Positions 1 to 6,758 are shown, counted from the stretch's first letter. The stretch: DNA of 48,444 nucleotides from Chloroflexota bacterium (GCA_009840135.1 VXOH01000071.1:1-48444); one strand, 5' to 3'. Notes: a model not told the origin generated them from the letters alone. Made by a program: numbers and translations.

Positions 1-94
1 CCCCCCCCCCCCCCCCCCCCCCCCCCACCCCCCCCCCCCCCCCCCCCCCCCCGGGGGGGGCGGGGGGGGCTCTAACCCCCCCCCCCCCCCTGAC
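1..94. other. C/G homopolymer at contig end
   Basis: The first 94 bases are runs of C, then G, then C again, with only a few other bases. No coding or structural meaning is visible. Such homopolymer ends are typical of sequencing or assembly artefacts, so gene calls should start after this stretch. Confidence 0.85.
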
Positions 95-103
95 CATGGG
101 CAC

Positions 104-661
104 CTATTGTGGAGGATTGAGCAGGAGCCACTGGATTATCACGATAATTATCCACGGGATGAAGCCGATTATGCCCGAGACAACTACCACCGCAATGGCC
201 CGTCCCGTACCTTCAAAATCCATGGCCTGGCGCACGCCCATCACCGCCGCGGCTACGGTCCAGACGAATGCAGCCAGGGAGATCAGGTTGCCCAGTATTG
301 GCACCCACGAGAAAATCGTTATGACCCCGGGGGTGTAGGCAAACCCCAAAACTCTCCCCATTTCCGACCAGCTGGTCTGGGTGCCGCTGGAACGAAGCAG
401 CCCCCCACCGACCATCAGGATGATGGTTACCCAAAGGGCCCAGCGCACAATGCCGAAGGCAAGGCCGGCCACCAGTCCGATGATGATGCCCTTGGCAGCC
501 TCGTCATTCAGGATTCCCTCTACTATTCCGCCGATGACGCCGCAGACGGTCACCAGCAATACCACTCCGATGGCCTGCCCCAATGCACCGGAGTCGGCTT
601 CAACCTCCTCGTAGGTATGGGCATTGAAGAACGCGGCCCCCAACATCCGTTGAAGCATCAC
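104..661 (-). CDS. Yip1-like multi-pass membrane protein
   Basis: A 185-residue, strongly hydrophobic protein with about five membrane segments: residues near 28-50, 58-85, 113-140 and two at the C-terminus ending in a W-rich helix. The opening MLQRMLGAAFFNAHTYEEVE followed by several Gly/Val/Ile-rich helices is the layout of bacterial Yip1-domain (PF04893-like) proteins. Their biochemical role is unknown. It stands alone between the contig end and the left end of the putative transposon. The family call rests on overall layout, not on a catalytic motif. Confidence 0.6.
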   Translation of the reverse strand: MMLQRMLGAAFFNAHTYEEVEADSGALGQAIGVVLLVTVCGVIGGIVEGILNDEAAKGIIIGLVAGLAFGIVRWALWVTIILMVGGGLLRSSGTQTSWSEMGRVLGFAYTPGVITIFSWVPILGNLISLAAFVWTVAAAVMGVRQAMDFEGTGRAIAVVVVSGIIGFIPWIIIVIIQWLLLNPPQ

Positions 662-716
662 TTCACCTCGCCTCTGAAATTTGCGATACGAACACCGGGA
701 TTATACTAACGGATGT

Positions 717-722
717 AAAGAT
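717..722. repeat. Left 6-bp direct repeat (AAAGAT) flanking the putative transposon
   Basis: AAAGAT lies immediately outside the left inverted repeat. The same six bases lie immediately outside the right inverted repeat at 4061-4066, in direct orientation, as expected of a target-site duplication. One more T (716 and 4060) also matches. IS1595 elements usually give 8 bp, so the length is slightly unexpected. Confidence 0.6.
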
Positions 723-757
723 AGGGAATTATATTTATGTGCCCATCAAAGTGAATG
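723..757 (+). repeat. Left terminal inverted repeat of putative transposon
   Basis: Read rightward it begins AGGGAATTATAT and ends TGAATG. The minus strand of 4060-4031 reads the same way: 12 identical bases at the outer end, then scattered substitutions and one 5-base indel, about 26 matches over 30 aligned bases. The two copies point toward each other and the best match is at the outermost ends, as in DNA transposon termini. Confidence 0.65.
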
Positions 758-780
758 AGGCTACCTAGGTAGCCTCATTC
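753..780. terminator. 28-bp perfect palindrome over the stop of the 70-aa gene
   Basis: Twelve-base arms GAATGAGGCTAC and its complement surround a self-complementary CTAG centre. It covers the stop codon (765-767) of the minus-strand gene and its final codons, so it could form a terminator hairpin. The T-run downstream on the minus strand is weak. It sits against the left inverted repeat, so it could instead be part of the transposon end structure. Confidence 0.5.
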
Positions 781-977
781 CGTTTTCGCTCTCGCTCCAG
801 CTTTCGCTGCTCCGCCTCTTCCATGTATTTCCAGACCTTGGGCGGTTTGGCCTGCAAAACCCGCTCCGCTATTTCCTCTGGCGACGCATCTATCTGCTCC
901 GGCATTTCCAGATTCACGGGACGTCCACGCTTCTTATTTTTTGTTGACATCTTTTTATTCACTTCCTTGCTTAACAT
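765..977 (-). CDS. Small basic hypothetical protein (70 aa)
   Basis: The protein is rich in Lys/Arg/Glu: a KKMSTKNKKRGRPVNLEM stretch, then a short helical segment (PEEIAERVLQAKPPKVWKYM) and a charged tail. The KKRGRPVNL patch resembles an AT-hook-like GRP core, so nucleic-acid contact is possible. The start is ATG at 977; a second ATG ten residues in (KKMSTKN) is an alternative. It is the leftmost gene inside the putative transposon and ends in a perfect palindrome. I do not recognise a named family. Confidence 0.5.
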   Translation of the reverse strand: MLSKEVNKKMSTKNKKRGRPVNLEMPEQIDASPEEIAERVLQAKPPKVWKYMEEAEQRKLERERKRNEAT

Positions 978-1005
978 CCGGGCTTGAACTGACGACTATA
1001 TTGAC

Positions 1006-1092
1006 GGGTAGGTGACCGAGTGGCTTAAGGTGCTCGACCGCGGATCGAGTGGGGTTGCGAAGCCCCCGCGGGTTCGAATCCCGCCCTACCCG
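1006..1092 (+). tRNA. Serine-type (class II) tRNA-like gene with GCG in anticodon position
   Basis: A full cloverleaf can be drawn: acceptor GGGTAGG/CCTACCC (7 bp), D-stem ACC/GGT, anticodon stem CTCGA/TCGAG, a long variable arm (GGGG...CCCC) and T-arm GCGGG-TTCGAAT-CCCGC. The discriminator is G and CCA is not encoded. The long variable arm and G73 are serine traits. The anticodon loop is CCGCGGA, which puts GCG (an arginine anticodon) at 34-36 and C instead of the near-universal U at 33. It is either a decayed tRNA-Ser, a noncanonical tRNA, or a tRNA-like RNA with another role. Structure is certain, decoding is not. Confidence 0.75.
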
Positions 1093-1150
1093 TCAACATA
1101 TTGTGGTTGAACCGGCACAAAATGTAAGGCGATAGACCAACAATCCAATT

Positions 1151-1714
1151 TCAGAAATTAGTCACTTCCGTAGCGGTTGAATCAACGACATTACAGGCAT
1201 AATCGTAACGAACCACAAACCTAACCCGATCCTTTTCACCGTAAGCATTATCATTATAGGACTGCGCCGTAATAACATATGCTAAAGGAAAATCTGCATT
1301 CGTTATGCGCCCATCTTCCAATGCCGTGTCCTCCCCTATCCAGCCCGTAAGAACTCTACCCAAACTCCGAGAATAGAAGCCCAAAGATTCAAGGAATTCA
1401 TCCACGCTGTCTTCAACATAATTGCGGTCCCCACACCGTTCCTCCTGCCACTCCTTCACATCCTTGAAACCATCGGGAGCAGGGGTATTGGTCGGTGACC
1501 GGGTAGCCGTAGGCCTCGGAGTATTAGTCGGTTCCGCCACCGTTTCACCTTCCACCGGCACCGGTTCTGGAGTAACAATTACCGAAGGCTCAACCATTTC
1601 CGTAGACTCACTCAAAACCATCGCCGTTACTCCACAGACCGTACAACTACCCATGAAGGCTACAGCAATAATAACCCAGTGGACCGGTTTGAAGGAAGCA
1701 ATGACGTTCCTCAT
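1151..1714 (-). CDS. Membrane-anchored hypothetical protein with Thr/Pro linker
   Basis: The 187-residue protein has an N-terminal hydrophobic helix (about residues 12-33, VHWVIIAVAFMGSCTVCG) serving as signal anchor or uncleaved signal. A linker rich in Pro/Thr/Val (about 45-80, with PTNTPRPTATRSPTNTPAP) follows, then a compact exported domain of about 105 residues. That domain has two cysteines (EERCGDRN and YDYACNVV) that could form a disulfide. Thr/Pro linkers of this kind are common in secreted Chloroflexota proteins. The domain is not recognised. It lies inside the putative transposon. Confidence 0.6.
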   Translation of the reverse strand: MRNVIASFKPVHWVIIAVAFMGSCTVCGVTAMVLSESTEMVEPSVIVTPEPVPVEGETVAEPTNTPRPTATRSPTNTPAPDGFKDVKEWQEERCGDRNYVEDSVDEFLESLGFYSRSLGRVLTGWIGEDTALEDGRITNADFPLAYVITAQSYNDNAYGEKDRVRFVVRYDYACNVVDSTATEVTNF

Positions 1715-1771
1715 AGTGGGACTCCTGCCAGCATAAGGATATATGGACGCTGTTACACAACACCTTAGACA

Positions 1772-2497
1772 TTAACCTAACAGACGCCCCTTCTCCCGCT
1801 CAAACTCGTCCTCGCTAATGAGCCCCGCTTCTCGCAAATCCCCTAACTTCTTCAATTCATCGAAAGAAGACTGAGGAGCAGACACAACTACCTGCTGTGG
1901 CTGACGATATTCATCCAATCTGTGGTTAAGCATTTCTCGGAGGGTATCGAAAGCTGGCTGTGACTTTCTCTCGAACACCACAGCATTTTCATTGTGACCA
2001 ATGGCATCATCCCCCAATATACTGGACCTGGAATCCCTCCCACCGCGAAATATGAACAGAATGTAACCGTTCACTAAAGATCCGGCATCGCGATATTCCA
2101 CTGAAGATATTTCACTTATTAAAATCTCTCTTGCCCCTCTAACCCCGTGAGTGACAAATGCCCATCGCCCTTTACGCTCCAGTCTAACCCGGTCTTCCAG
2201 CAAAGCAACTTGACCATTCATACCCCGAGCAAAACACAACGCACCCTCAGGGGTAGCTCGCCTATCCGCTTCCCTTTCAGCATCCTCTCGCTGGGCTATC
2301 ACCTCTGGGGTATTGTATAGCTGATTGAAATTGTCCTCTGTCATGGTTGTCAAACGAATAGCATCTATCAAAGCCCAAACACCGAATCCTCCCAGAGTGA
2401 CAACCTTCATAATCCCGTAACCGACTTTACCTAGATAGAAATCACAAAGAGGGGAACACACCCAAGCCAATATAAGTGCAGTAGAGCGCTTTCTCAA
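1772..2497 (-). CDS. TM2 / DUF4429-like / SHOCT domain protein
   Basis: Three parts are visible. Residues 1-60 form a TM2-like hairpin of two helices (ALILAWVCSPLCDFYLGK, then GIMKVVTLGGFGVWALIDAI). Residues about 85-205 form a PH-like soluble domain resembling DUF4429 (ALCFARGMNGQVALLEDRV, then EISSVEYRDAG). The last 30 residues are a SHOCT motif (LKKLGDLREAGLISEDEFE). SHOCT is a short oligomerisation/binding motif often paired with membrane proteins. No enzyme activity is expected. It is preceded by a GGAGG-like site and lies within the putative transposon. Confidence 0.75.
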   Translation of the reverse strand: MRKRSTALILAWVCSPLCDFYLGKVGYGIMKVVTLGGFGVWALIDAIRLTTMTEDNFNQLYNTPEVIAQREDAEREADRRATPEGALCFARGMNGQVALLEDRVRLERKGRWAFVTHGVRGAREILISEISSVEYRDAGSLVNGYILFIFRGGRDSRSSILGDDAIGHNENAVVFERKSQPAFDTLREMLNHRLDEYRQPQQVVVSAPQSSFDELKKLGDLREAGLISEDEFEREKGRLLG

Positions 2498-2683
2498 CAG
2501 GAACCTCCTTCCCAGGCTACAGACTTGGAGTACCTGTCACCGCACTCAAGGCCAGCAGAGGTCCAAGGAAGGAGGCACGAAGCCTCCAGTCCGTTGCCCT
2601 GACCCATGCCAGACTTAACAACCATGTTGAGTACGGTGACCTCCCCATCCTACCGCCCGGAAGGAAGGATTACAAGCATTTAC

Positions 2684-2713
2684 TTGACATAATATCTCCG
2701 CAGAAAATATAAT
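2684..2713 (+). promoter_or_regulatory. Consensus sigma70-type promoter for tRNA-like pair
   Basis: TTGACA at 2684-2689 and TATAAT at 2708-2713 are both perfect consensus, with an 18-bp spacer. The predicted transcription start is near 2720, about 40 bases before the first tRNA-like gene at 2761 and just before a perfect hairpin. No ORF fits immediately downstream, so this looks like a stable-RNA promoter. Confidence 0.75.
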
Positions 2714-2726
2714 GCGGGCATAAAGA

Positions 2727-2752
2727 AACCCCGGTGCTGTAACACCGGGGTT
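2727..2752 (+). other. Leader hairpin before tRNA-like pair
   Basis: Perfect 10-bp stem AACCCCGGTG / CACCGGGGTT with a 6-base loop, starting a few bases after the predicted transcription start and ending 8 bases before the first tRNA-like gene. No T-run follows, so it does not look like a terminator. It may be a 5' processing or stability element. Confidence 0.55.
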
Positions 2753-2760
2753 GAAACGAT

Positions 2761-2835
2761 GCCCCTGTAGTTCAACGGATATAATACCTTGGATCGCACC
2801 GGGAGGTATGGGTTCAATTCCCATCAGGGGCACCA
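2761..2835 (+). tRNA. tRNA-like gene, arginine-like body, degenerate anticodon arm
   Basis: Acceptor stem GCCCCTG/CAGGGGC, T-arm ATGGG-TTCAATT-CCCAT, a D-loop with the conserved GG, discriminator A and encoded CCA (2833-2835) are all present. The body resembles the tRNA-Arg at 24294 (same AACGGAT D-loop). The D-stem (GTTC with TAAT) is weak. Aligned to that tRNA, the anticodon stem has a T-C mismatch and the loop is GATCGCA, giving TCG at 34-36 with A instead of U at 33. It could be a decaying tRNA-Arg or a tRNA-like RNA. It sits behind a consensus promoter. Confidence 0.6.
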
Positions 2836-2842
2836 GGAACCT

Positions 2843-2917
2843 GGGGCCGGAGCATGACGATTATGCACACGTTTGCGAGACGTAGTTAAGTGGGTTCAAC
2901 TCCCATCGGCCCCTCCA
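2843..2917 (+). tRNA. Second tRNA-like gene with GCG loop and encoded CCA
   Basis: It starts seven bases after the first copy's CCA. Acceptor GGGGCCG/CGGCCCC is perfect. The D-stem is GCAT/ATGC, the anticodon stem has four pairs (ACGT/ACGT) plus one mismatch, and the T-arm is GTGGG-TTCAACT-CCCAT. Discriminator T is followed by encoded CCA. The anticodon loop TTGCGAG has the normal U33 and gives GCG (arginine CGC). The D-loop GACGATT lacks the conserved GG that pairs with the T-loop, so a standard L-shape is doubtful. Probably co-transcribed with the preceding gene. Confidence 0.5.
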
Positions 2918-2973
2918 TTGAAATCCTAACGCCGACGGCCAGACTTGTCAACCGGTTGATTTTCGGTTAGCGG

Positions 2974-3927
2974 TTACTCCGCTATCAACTCCTTGTAGGG
3001 AAGCCGCTTGCCCACCGAACCCTGGGCCATCGCGGTCATCTGATCGATGGTATCCAGCGGCCGGGAATTGTGCCGGCCTGCAAATTCAGTGGTGTACCGT
3101 TGCAGGTGTTTTTCCGAGACGTGATGATAAGTACCAGTAAGACCGCGCCGGAACATAGCCCAGTGGCTATCCATACCCGCCGTGTGCGCCTGCTCCTTCA
3201 CGTACTCCCCAGAACTATGCTTCACCACCTCGTGCGCCCGGGCTATACCCTGATACCCACGGTGATCATCGGTGTACACCTGAGCGCCTTCCTGCGTATG
3301 CCCTTCCACAAACCCCTGCAAGGTTTCCTTGTCCGTGGAATCCACCACCTGAGTGACGATCTGGTTAGTGGGCCGGTCAATAACCCCTACCACCGGCTTT
3401 TTACCCGCGACACCTCGACCAGCCTTCATCTTCTTATTGGCGTGCTTGTTCTTCTCCAGCCCACCGATGTAAACTTCATCAGCTTCAACCGGACCGGCAA
3501 ACACCACCGTCCCCGTATCCCAGGTTTCCCGGATCCGGTGGGCCATGTGCCAGGCGTTCTTCTGCGTAATGTTCAAATCCCGGTGCAGCTTCATAGAACT
3601 TACACCCTTAATACTGGTGCTGAACAGGTAGAAGGCCAGCACCCACTTGGAAAGGGGCAACTTGCTATTGTGCATTACCGTATCGGTTTTCACGGTGAAT
3701 TCATACTTACAATCATTGCAGTGAAGCACCGGCGTCTTCCGCTGGGACTTACGCCGTTTGACATTTTCACCTTCACAAGCCAGACAGCGAATCCCTTCCG
3801 GCCAGCGACGCTCCACCAACCACTGGTGCGCCGCCTCTTCATCGGAGAACTGTTGTACAGCCTCTATCAGGGACATCCCCTTCCGATACGATTTTCCTGG
3901 TCCTTTCTTGGTCATACCCACGTCCAT
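2974..3927 (-). CDS. IS1595-family transposase (ISXO2-like)
   Basis: A 317-residue protein with the family layout. An N-terminal segment (EAVQQFSDEEAAHQWLVERRWPEG) and a zinc ribbon (CLACEG...HCNDCKYEF, about residues 48-82) are followed by an ISXO2-like DDE-type domain. Visible catalytic-region motifs are VEADEVYIGG, VYTDDHRGY, and the GLTGTYHHVSEKHLQRY...EFAGRHNSR block. Length matches intact members and no frameshift is seen, so it may be active. The start may be ATG at 3927 or the ATG four codons on. It lies 130 bases inside the right terminal repeat. No second copy of that repeat is found just left of the gene; the only match is at 723. Confidence 0.92.
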   Translation of the reverse strand: MDVGMTKKGPGKSYRKGMSLIEAVQQFSDEEAAHQWLVERRWPEGIRCLACEGENVKRRKSQRKTPVLHCNDCKYEFTVKTDTVMHNSKLPLSKWVLAFYLFSTSIKGVSSMKLHRDLNITQKNAWHMAHRIRETWDTGTVVFAGPVEADEVYIGGLEKNKHANKKMKAGRGVAGKKPVVGVIDRPTNQIVTQVVDSTDKETLQGFVEGHTQEGAQVYTDDHRGYQGIARAHEVVKHSSGEYVKEQAHTAGMDSHWAMFRRGLTGTYHHVSEKHLQRYTTEFAGRHNSRPLDTIDQMTAMAQGSVGKRLPYKELIAE

Positions 3928-4030
3928 AATGTGTTATTTCACTTTCTTATTTCAGACGAGTGTACACGAATTTAGCATGAAAGTCAACGAATTTCGTAAC
4001 TAAATGGGAAAGAGTTGTCAAGTTTCTGGT

Positions 4031-4060
4031 CATTCAATGTGCACAAAGATATAATTCCCT
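4031..4060 (-). repeat. Right terminal inverted repeat of putative transposon
   Basis: On the minus strand this reads AGGGAATTATAT at its outer end and TGAATG at its inner end, matching 723-757 in inverted orientation. The direct flank AAAGAT follows at 4061-4066. Confidence 0.65.
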
Positions 4061-4066
4061 AAAGAT
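4061..4066. repeat. Right 6-bp direct repeat (AAAGAT)
   Basis: Direct copy of 717-722 immediately outside the right inverted repeat. The remaining stretch to the methyltransferase stop at 4214 shows no gene. Confidence 0.6.
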
Positions 4067-4213
4067 ATGTACTGCTTTATCAGACCATTTTATGAGGAAT
4101 CCAGCCCCCTTAAGGCTGAAGTCGTTGGCGGTGAACCGAAAACCGGGTCTTCCCGCCGACCCATCATCGGCGGGAGGGCCATCGGAAACCTGGCAGGGAC
4201 CAGGCGTCGCTCT

Positions 4214-5638
4214 TTAGGTATCCCCGAAAGGGTTGGCCCACAGATCATTGATCTCAAGTTCCTGCATACCCGTGGAGGGCCAGCCCTGGGGCAGGGAAAT
4301 GTGCCGGTGGCTCAGTACCGGAGCCGGCAAGGACCGGACCAACTCCAGAGCCTCCGGTAATGAGGAAAGTCCCCATAAGCTAACGCTGTCCGACGCTGTG
4401 GGCGGAAGGCCTTTGCCCTGCACCAGCACCTTGAAGTCGCCCAGGCCTCCGGGATTGGCCAGGGCCACCAGTCCCGCCCGGTTGGCTACTCTCTGGGAGG
4501 TCGGCAGTGGGGTGGAGGTCACCCGCCGGCGCAGCACGTCCAGGCCCAGGTTTTGCAAAAACCGCCGCTGCGTCGTATAGCCCAGGTGCGTTAATCCCGC
4601 AGCCTGGCCCGCCAGCTCCAGGGAGGTAAAGTCTACCTGGGACGTTATGTCCTGGCGGCCGATGTTGCGCAGGGGCGCGTCGTTCTGCACATGGCGGTAA
4701 TAGGTGGTCAGCGTGCCCCGGGGCCGCAATTCCGCTGAGTAGAGCTCACTGGCCGCCCGTCCGTAATCAATGGTGACCACAAAGCCTGAGGCCAAACTGT
4801 TAGCTGCCGAACCGGCCCATTCCCCTAGGCCCAGGTTAATCTCGGCCACCTGCCCCTCTGCCAACTCAATGCCCAGCCCGTCCAGCCGGTCGGCCAGGGC
4901 AGGGGTGCTGGGTTCGTCCAAGACTTCCACCAGGGGAGCGGCCTCAGCCGCAGACTCTTCCCCGCGTGAAAAGTCCTCACTCTCGTCCTTTCTACCTTGG
5001 TGAGCAGCGGGAACAGAAGTGGAATCTTCTGCGATATAGACTTCCTTCAGTTGGCCCTGGTCCATCCTGACATGGTGTACGGGAAATGCGTCAATCAGTT
5101 CGTTGGAGAGGATGCAGCCCCTCAGTTTGCGGAGGGGCGTTCCATCAGCAATCAACGGCGACACCCTGGAGCCTGCTTTGTGCCTTCCGCTGCCCTCCAT
5201 TTCTTCCGGGCTTGAAAGTGGGTTGGGATTCCGGTCGAGGCAGAGGTATATCAAGCTGTCGGAAAAGCCGCCGGGGAGGTCTGCAGCCGTTGCGATGATG
5301 TCCCGGCTCAGCTGGCCGTTGCCCGCGCCCAACTCGGCGACGTGGAAAGGATTTGGCCGGCCCAACAGCAGCCAGAACTGGTAGAGTTGCACCGCCAGCA
5401 ACGCGCCAAAGGCTGGGTGGGCCATGGGTGAGGTGTAATAATCGCCCGAGGGACCGAAGCTGGGGGAAAAGGAGTCGCCCCCGCCGTCCCTGCCGCTGCC
5501 TCCGCCACAGTAGTACCCGCCCAGGGGGGAATACAGGGCCACTTCCATGAATTCTGCAAAGGTTATGGGGCCACGCTCACGGATGCGGCGACGGATCTCA
5601 GCTTCGGCTCCGGGCGTGGTTGGGGAATATGGCTGCAT
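4214..5638 (-). CDS. MidA/NDUFAF7-family SAM-dependent methyltransferase
   Basis: The 474-residue protein matches the MidA (COG1565, DUF185) family of class I methyltransferases. In eukaryotes the NDUFAF7 homologue methylates an arginine of complex I; the bacterial substrate is uncertain. Visible are the N-terminal block (ITFAEFMEVALYSPLGGYY), the DYYTSPMAHPAFG segment, the SAM-binding loop (VAELGAGNGQLSRDI, about residue 101) and SNELIDAFPVHHV, a family hallmark. About residues 205-240 form an acidic low-complexity insert. The ATG at 5638 is preceded by TATAAT only six bases upstream on the minus strand, so transcripts could be leaderless. It follows no obvious operon. Confidence 0.85.
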   Translation of the reverse strand: MQPYSPTTPGAEAEIRRRIRERGPITFAEFMEVALYSPLGGYYCGGGSGRDGGGDSFSPSFGPSGDYYTSPMAHPAFGALLAVQLYQFWLLLGRPNPFHVAELGAGNGQLSRDIIATAADLPGGFSDSLIYLCLDRNPNPLSSPEEMEGSGRHKAGSRVSPLIADGTPLRKLRGCILSNELIDAFPVHHVRMDQGQLKEVYIAEDSTSVPAAHQGRKDESEDFSRGEESAAEAAPLVEVLDEPSTPALADRLDGLGIELAEGQVAEINLGLGEWAGSAANSLASGFVVTIDYGRAASELYSAELRPRGTLTTYYRHVQNDAPLRNIGRQDITSQVDFTSLELAGQAAGLTHLGYTTQRRFLQNLGLDVLRRRVTSTPLPTSQRVANRAGLVALANPGGLGDFKVLVQGKGLPPTASDSVSLWGLSSLPEALELVRSLPAPVLSHRHISLPQGWPSTGMQELEINDLWANPFGDT

Positions 5639-5804
5639 GGAGGCATTATACCCCTGCCAAAAGGCCGCTAAGGCTTGGCCCCGCTACGGAGATTCAAAAT
5701 TCCCGTTTCCATCCCGCCTGCCGGCTGACGAAACCGGGGATGGGACGGATTGCCGCTGACGCCCCCTTCTTGGCAGATATTTCCCTTCGTGACGTGAGTT
5801 GGTC

Positions 5805-6029
5805 TCACTCGGTCCACAGGTAGCTGTTGTTGGGAGCAACCTGTTGCTCGAAGGAAGAAATGGCGGGTGCAACCGTGTTGGCTTCCGTGAAATCCGCAGG
5901 GCCCATTCCGTAGTGCATCAGACCTGATCCGAACATTATCAAGACCCACACCAGGGCGAATATCGAGAACAGGCCAAAGGTCCACCTTATTGCCGAATTT
6001 TCGCTGGCGTTTCGACTCTGCCTTTTCAT
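5805..6029 (-). CDS. Small single-pass membrane protein
   Basis: I choose the ATG at 6029 (MKRQSRN...) because GGGAGGG lies four bases upstream; an ATG at 6053 would add eight residues. The product has 74 residues: a basic N-terminus, one membrane helix (AIRWTFGLFSIFALVWVLIM, about 14-40), and a short polar tail with aromatic residues. No known family. It has its own promoter (6080-6109), which shares motifs with the promoter of the next small gene. Confidence 0.55.
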   Translation of the reverse strand: MKRQSRNASENSAIRWTFGLFSIFALVWVLIMFGSGLMHYGMGPADFTEANTVAPAISSFEQQVAPNNSYLWTE

Positions 6030-6079
6030 GACGCCCTCCCAACATAAATTCATACTTATCTCATTACCTTATGCTATTC

Positions 6080-6109
6080 ATTATAACTAAAGTATATCCA
6101 GTAAGTCAA
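6080..6109 (-). promoter_or_regulatory. Promoter for the small membrane protein
   Basis: On the minus strand: TTGACT (6109-6104), 18-bp spacer, TATAAT (6085-6080). The 11-mer TATTCATTATA (6075-6085) and the 9-mer TTACTATTG (6119-6127) recur at 6754-6764 and 6791-6799 before the neighbouring small gene, suggesting shared control. Confidence 0.6.
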
Positions 6110-6292
6110 TATATACTATTACTATTGGTGAATAGCGTTGCATTTCAGGAGGGCAAGCCGTTGGTTTGATCGGTAGAGGCCCGAGGAGAACACAGCAGAA
6201 GGCAAGGTTTGATGTGGCCAGGGGATAACGACAGCAAGGCGTAGCCTAAGCAACGGGTAAGTGTCCGGTCGGAAAAGCAGCTACCGGGGCAA

Positions 6293-6320
6293 GGGGATGC
6301 CGGCGCTGGCCGGCATCCCC
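6293..6320. terminator. 12-bp GC-rich hairpin after the 6353-6709 gene
   Basis: GGGGATGCCGGC / GCCGGCATCCCC with a 4-base loop, 33 bases past the stop of the minus-strand gene. There is no clear T-run, so it may act as a stabilising or factor-assisted terminator. Between it and 6128 no gene is seen. Confidence 0.5.
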
Positions 6321-6352
6321 TCACTCGCCATTTTGCGGTATTCCCCAGTCAG

Positions 6353-6709
6353 TTAATCGGGGGTCAGGGGAATCGTGCAGCGGAATCCGGCCAGGCTGGA
6401 CAGCCCCCATGTCATCTTACCTTTAGGAGCGAACGCTGCCTCCGCCCCGGTAAATTCCGTAAGTCCTGTTGCTTGGGTCGCTTCGGTTGCTTCGGTTGCG
6501 ACGTTTCCTGGGCATTCCGTGGACAGGACACCTTCGTACCGCACGGCCGGCAGATGAGCGGCCGCTTGCAGCAGCCGGTATTCAAACAGCGCAGAGCCCA
6601 CAACCCCCAGGGCCAGCACCACCACGGCTGCCATCAGGATACGTTGGGCCACGATGGGGCCGGTACTTCGCTTCCCGTGGTTTACCAGGTTGATAACTAA
6701 CGATTTCAT
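6353..6709 (-). CDS. Membrane-anchored hypothetical protein (119 aa)
   Basis: The ATG at 6709 (MKSLVINLVNHGKRS) is preferred over a TTG at 6724. One membrane helix (about residues 23-45, ILMAAVVVLALGVVGSALF) is followed by an exported region of about 70 residues. That region has an Ala/Thr/Glu repeat (ATEATEATQATG) and two cysteines (STECPG and FRCTIP). No family is recognised. A promoter with a palindromic operator-like site lies directly upstream, which supports a real gene despite weak coding evidence. Confidence 0.45.
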   Translation of the reverse strand: MKSLVINLVNHGKRSTGPIVAQRILMAAVVVLALGVVGSALFEYRLLQAAAHLPAVRYEGVLSTECPGNVATEATEATQATGLTEFTGAEAAFAPKGKMTWGLSSLAGFRCTIPLTPD

Positions 6710-6758
6710 CGCCCGTCGCACCAATAACTATCTCAAATCCTTTCTCTCGACAATATTC

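Larger units (their letters stand above)
723..4060. mobile_element. Putative 3.3-kb IS1595-type transposon carrying tRNA-like genes
   Basis: The segment is bounded by inverted repeats (723-757 and 4031-4060) and direct AAAGAT flanks (717-722 and 4061-4066). An IS1595-family transposase lies just inside the right end. Cargo, left to right: a 70-aa basic protein, a serine-type tRNA-like gene, a lipoprotein-like/membrane-anchored protein, a TM2-SHOCT protein, a consensus promoter with leader hairpin, and two tRNA-like genes with encoded CCA. Passenger genes are known in some IS1595-family elements; tRNA-like cargo is not something I know of there. The region is visibly more AT-rich than the housekeeping genes. 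That the transposase acts on these ends is inferred from position. Confidence 0.6.

Noticed and set aside
107-709. Long plus-strand frame opposite the Yip1-like gene
   Set aside because: Translation is His/Tyr/Pro-rich without domain features; it is the antisense shadow of the minus-strand membrane protein.
2843-2917. tmRNA fragment
   Set aside because: The T-arm and GGGGC-type acceptor recall tmRNA, but there is no tag-encoding region or second half nearby and the 75-base unit closes on itself.
3070-3975. 301-residue plus-strand frame across the transposase
   Set aside because: Antisense shadow; the minus strand has complete IS1595-family motifs.
2939-4029. Possible tighter IS ends around the transposase (CCAGACTTGTCAAC at 2939 and its imperfect complement at 4014-4029)
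   Set aside because: The match needs a gap and a mismatch and has no direct repeats outside; the outer pair at 723 and 4060 with AAAGAT flanks is better. It could be an internal transposase-binding site.
5668-6045. 125-residue minus-strand frame overlapping the small membrane protein
   Set aside because: No recognisable features and it runs past the stop of the better frame, which has a membrane helix and a well-spaced ribosome site.
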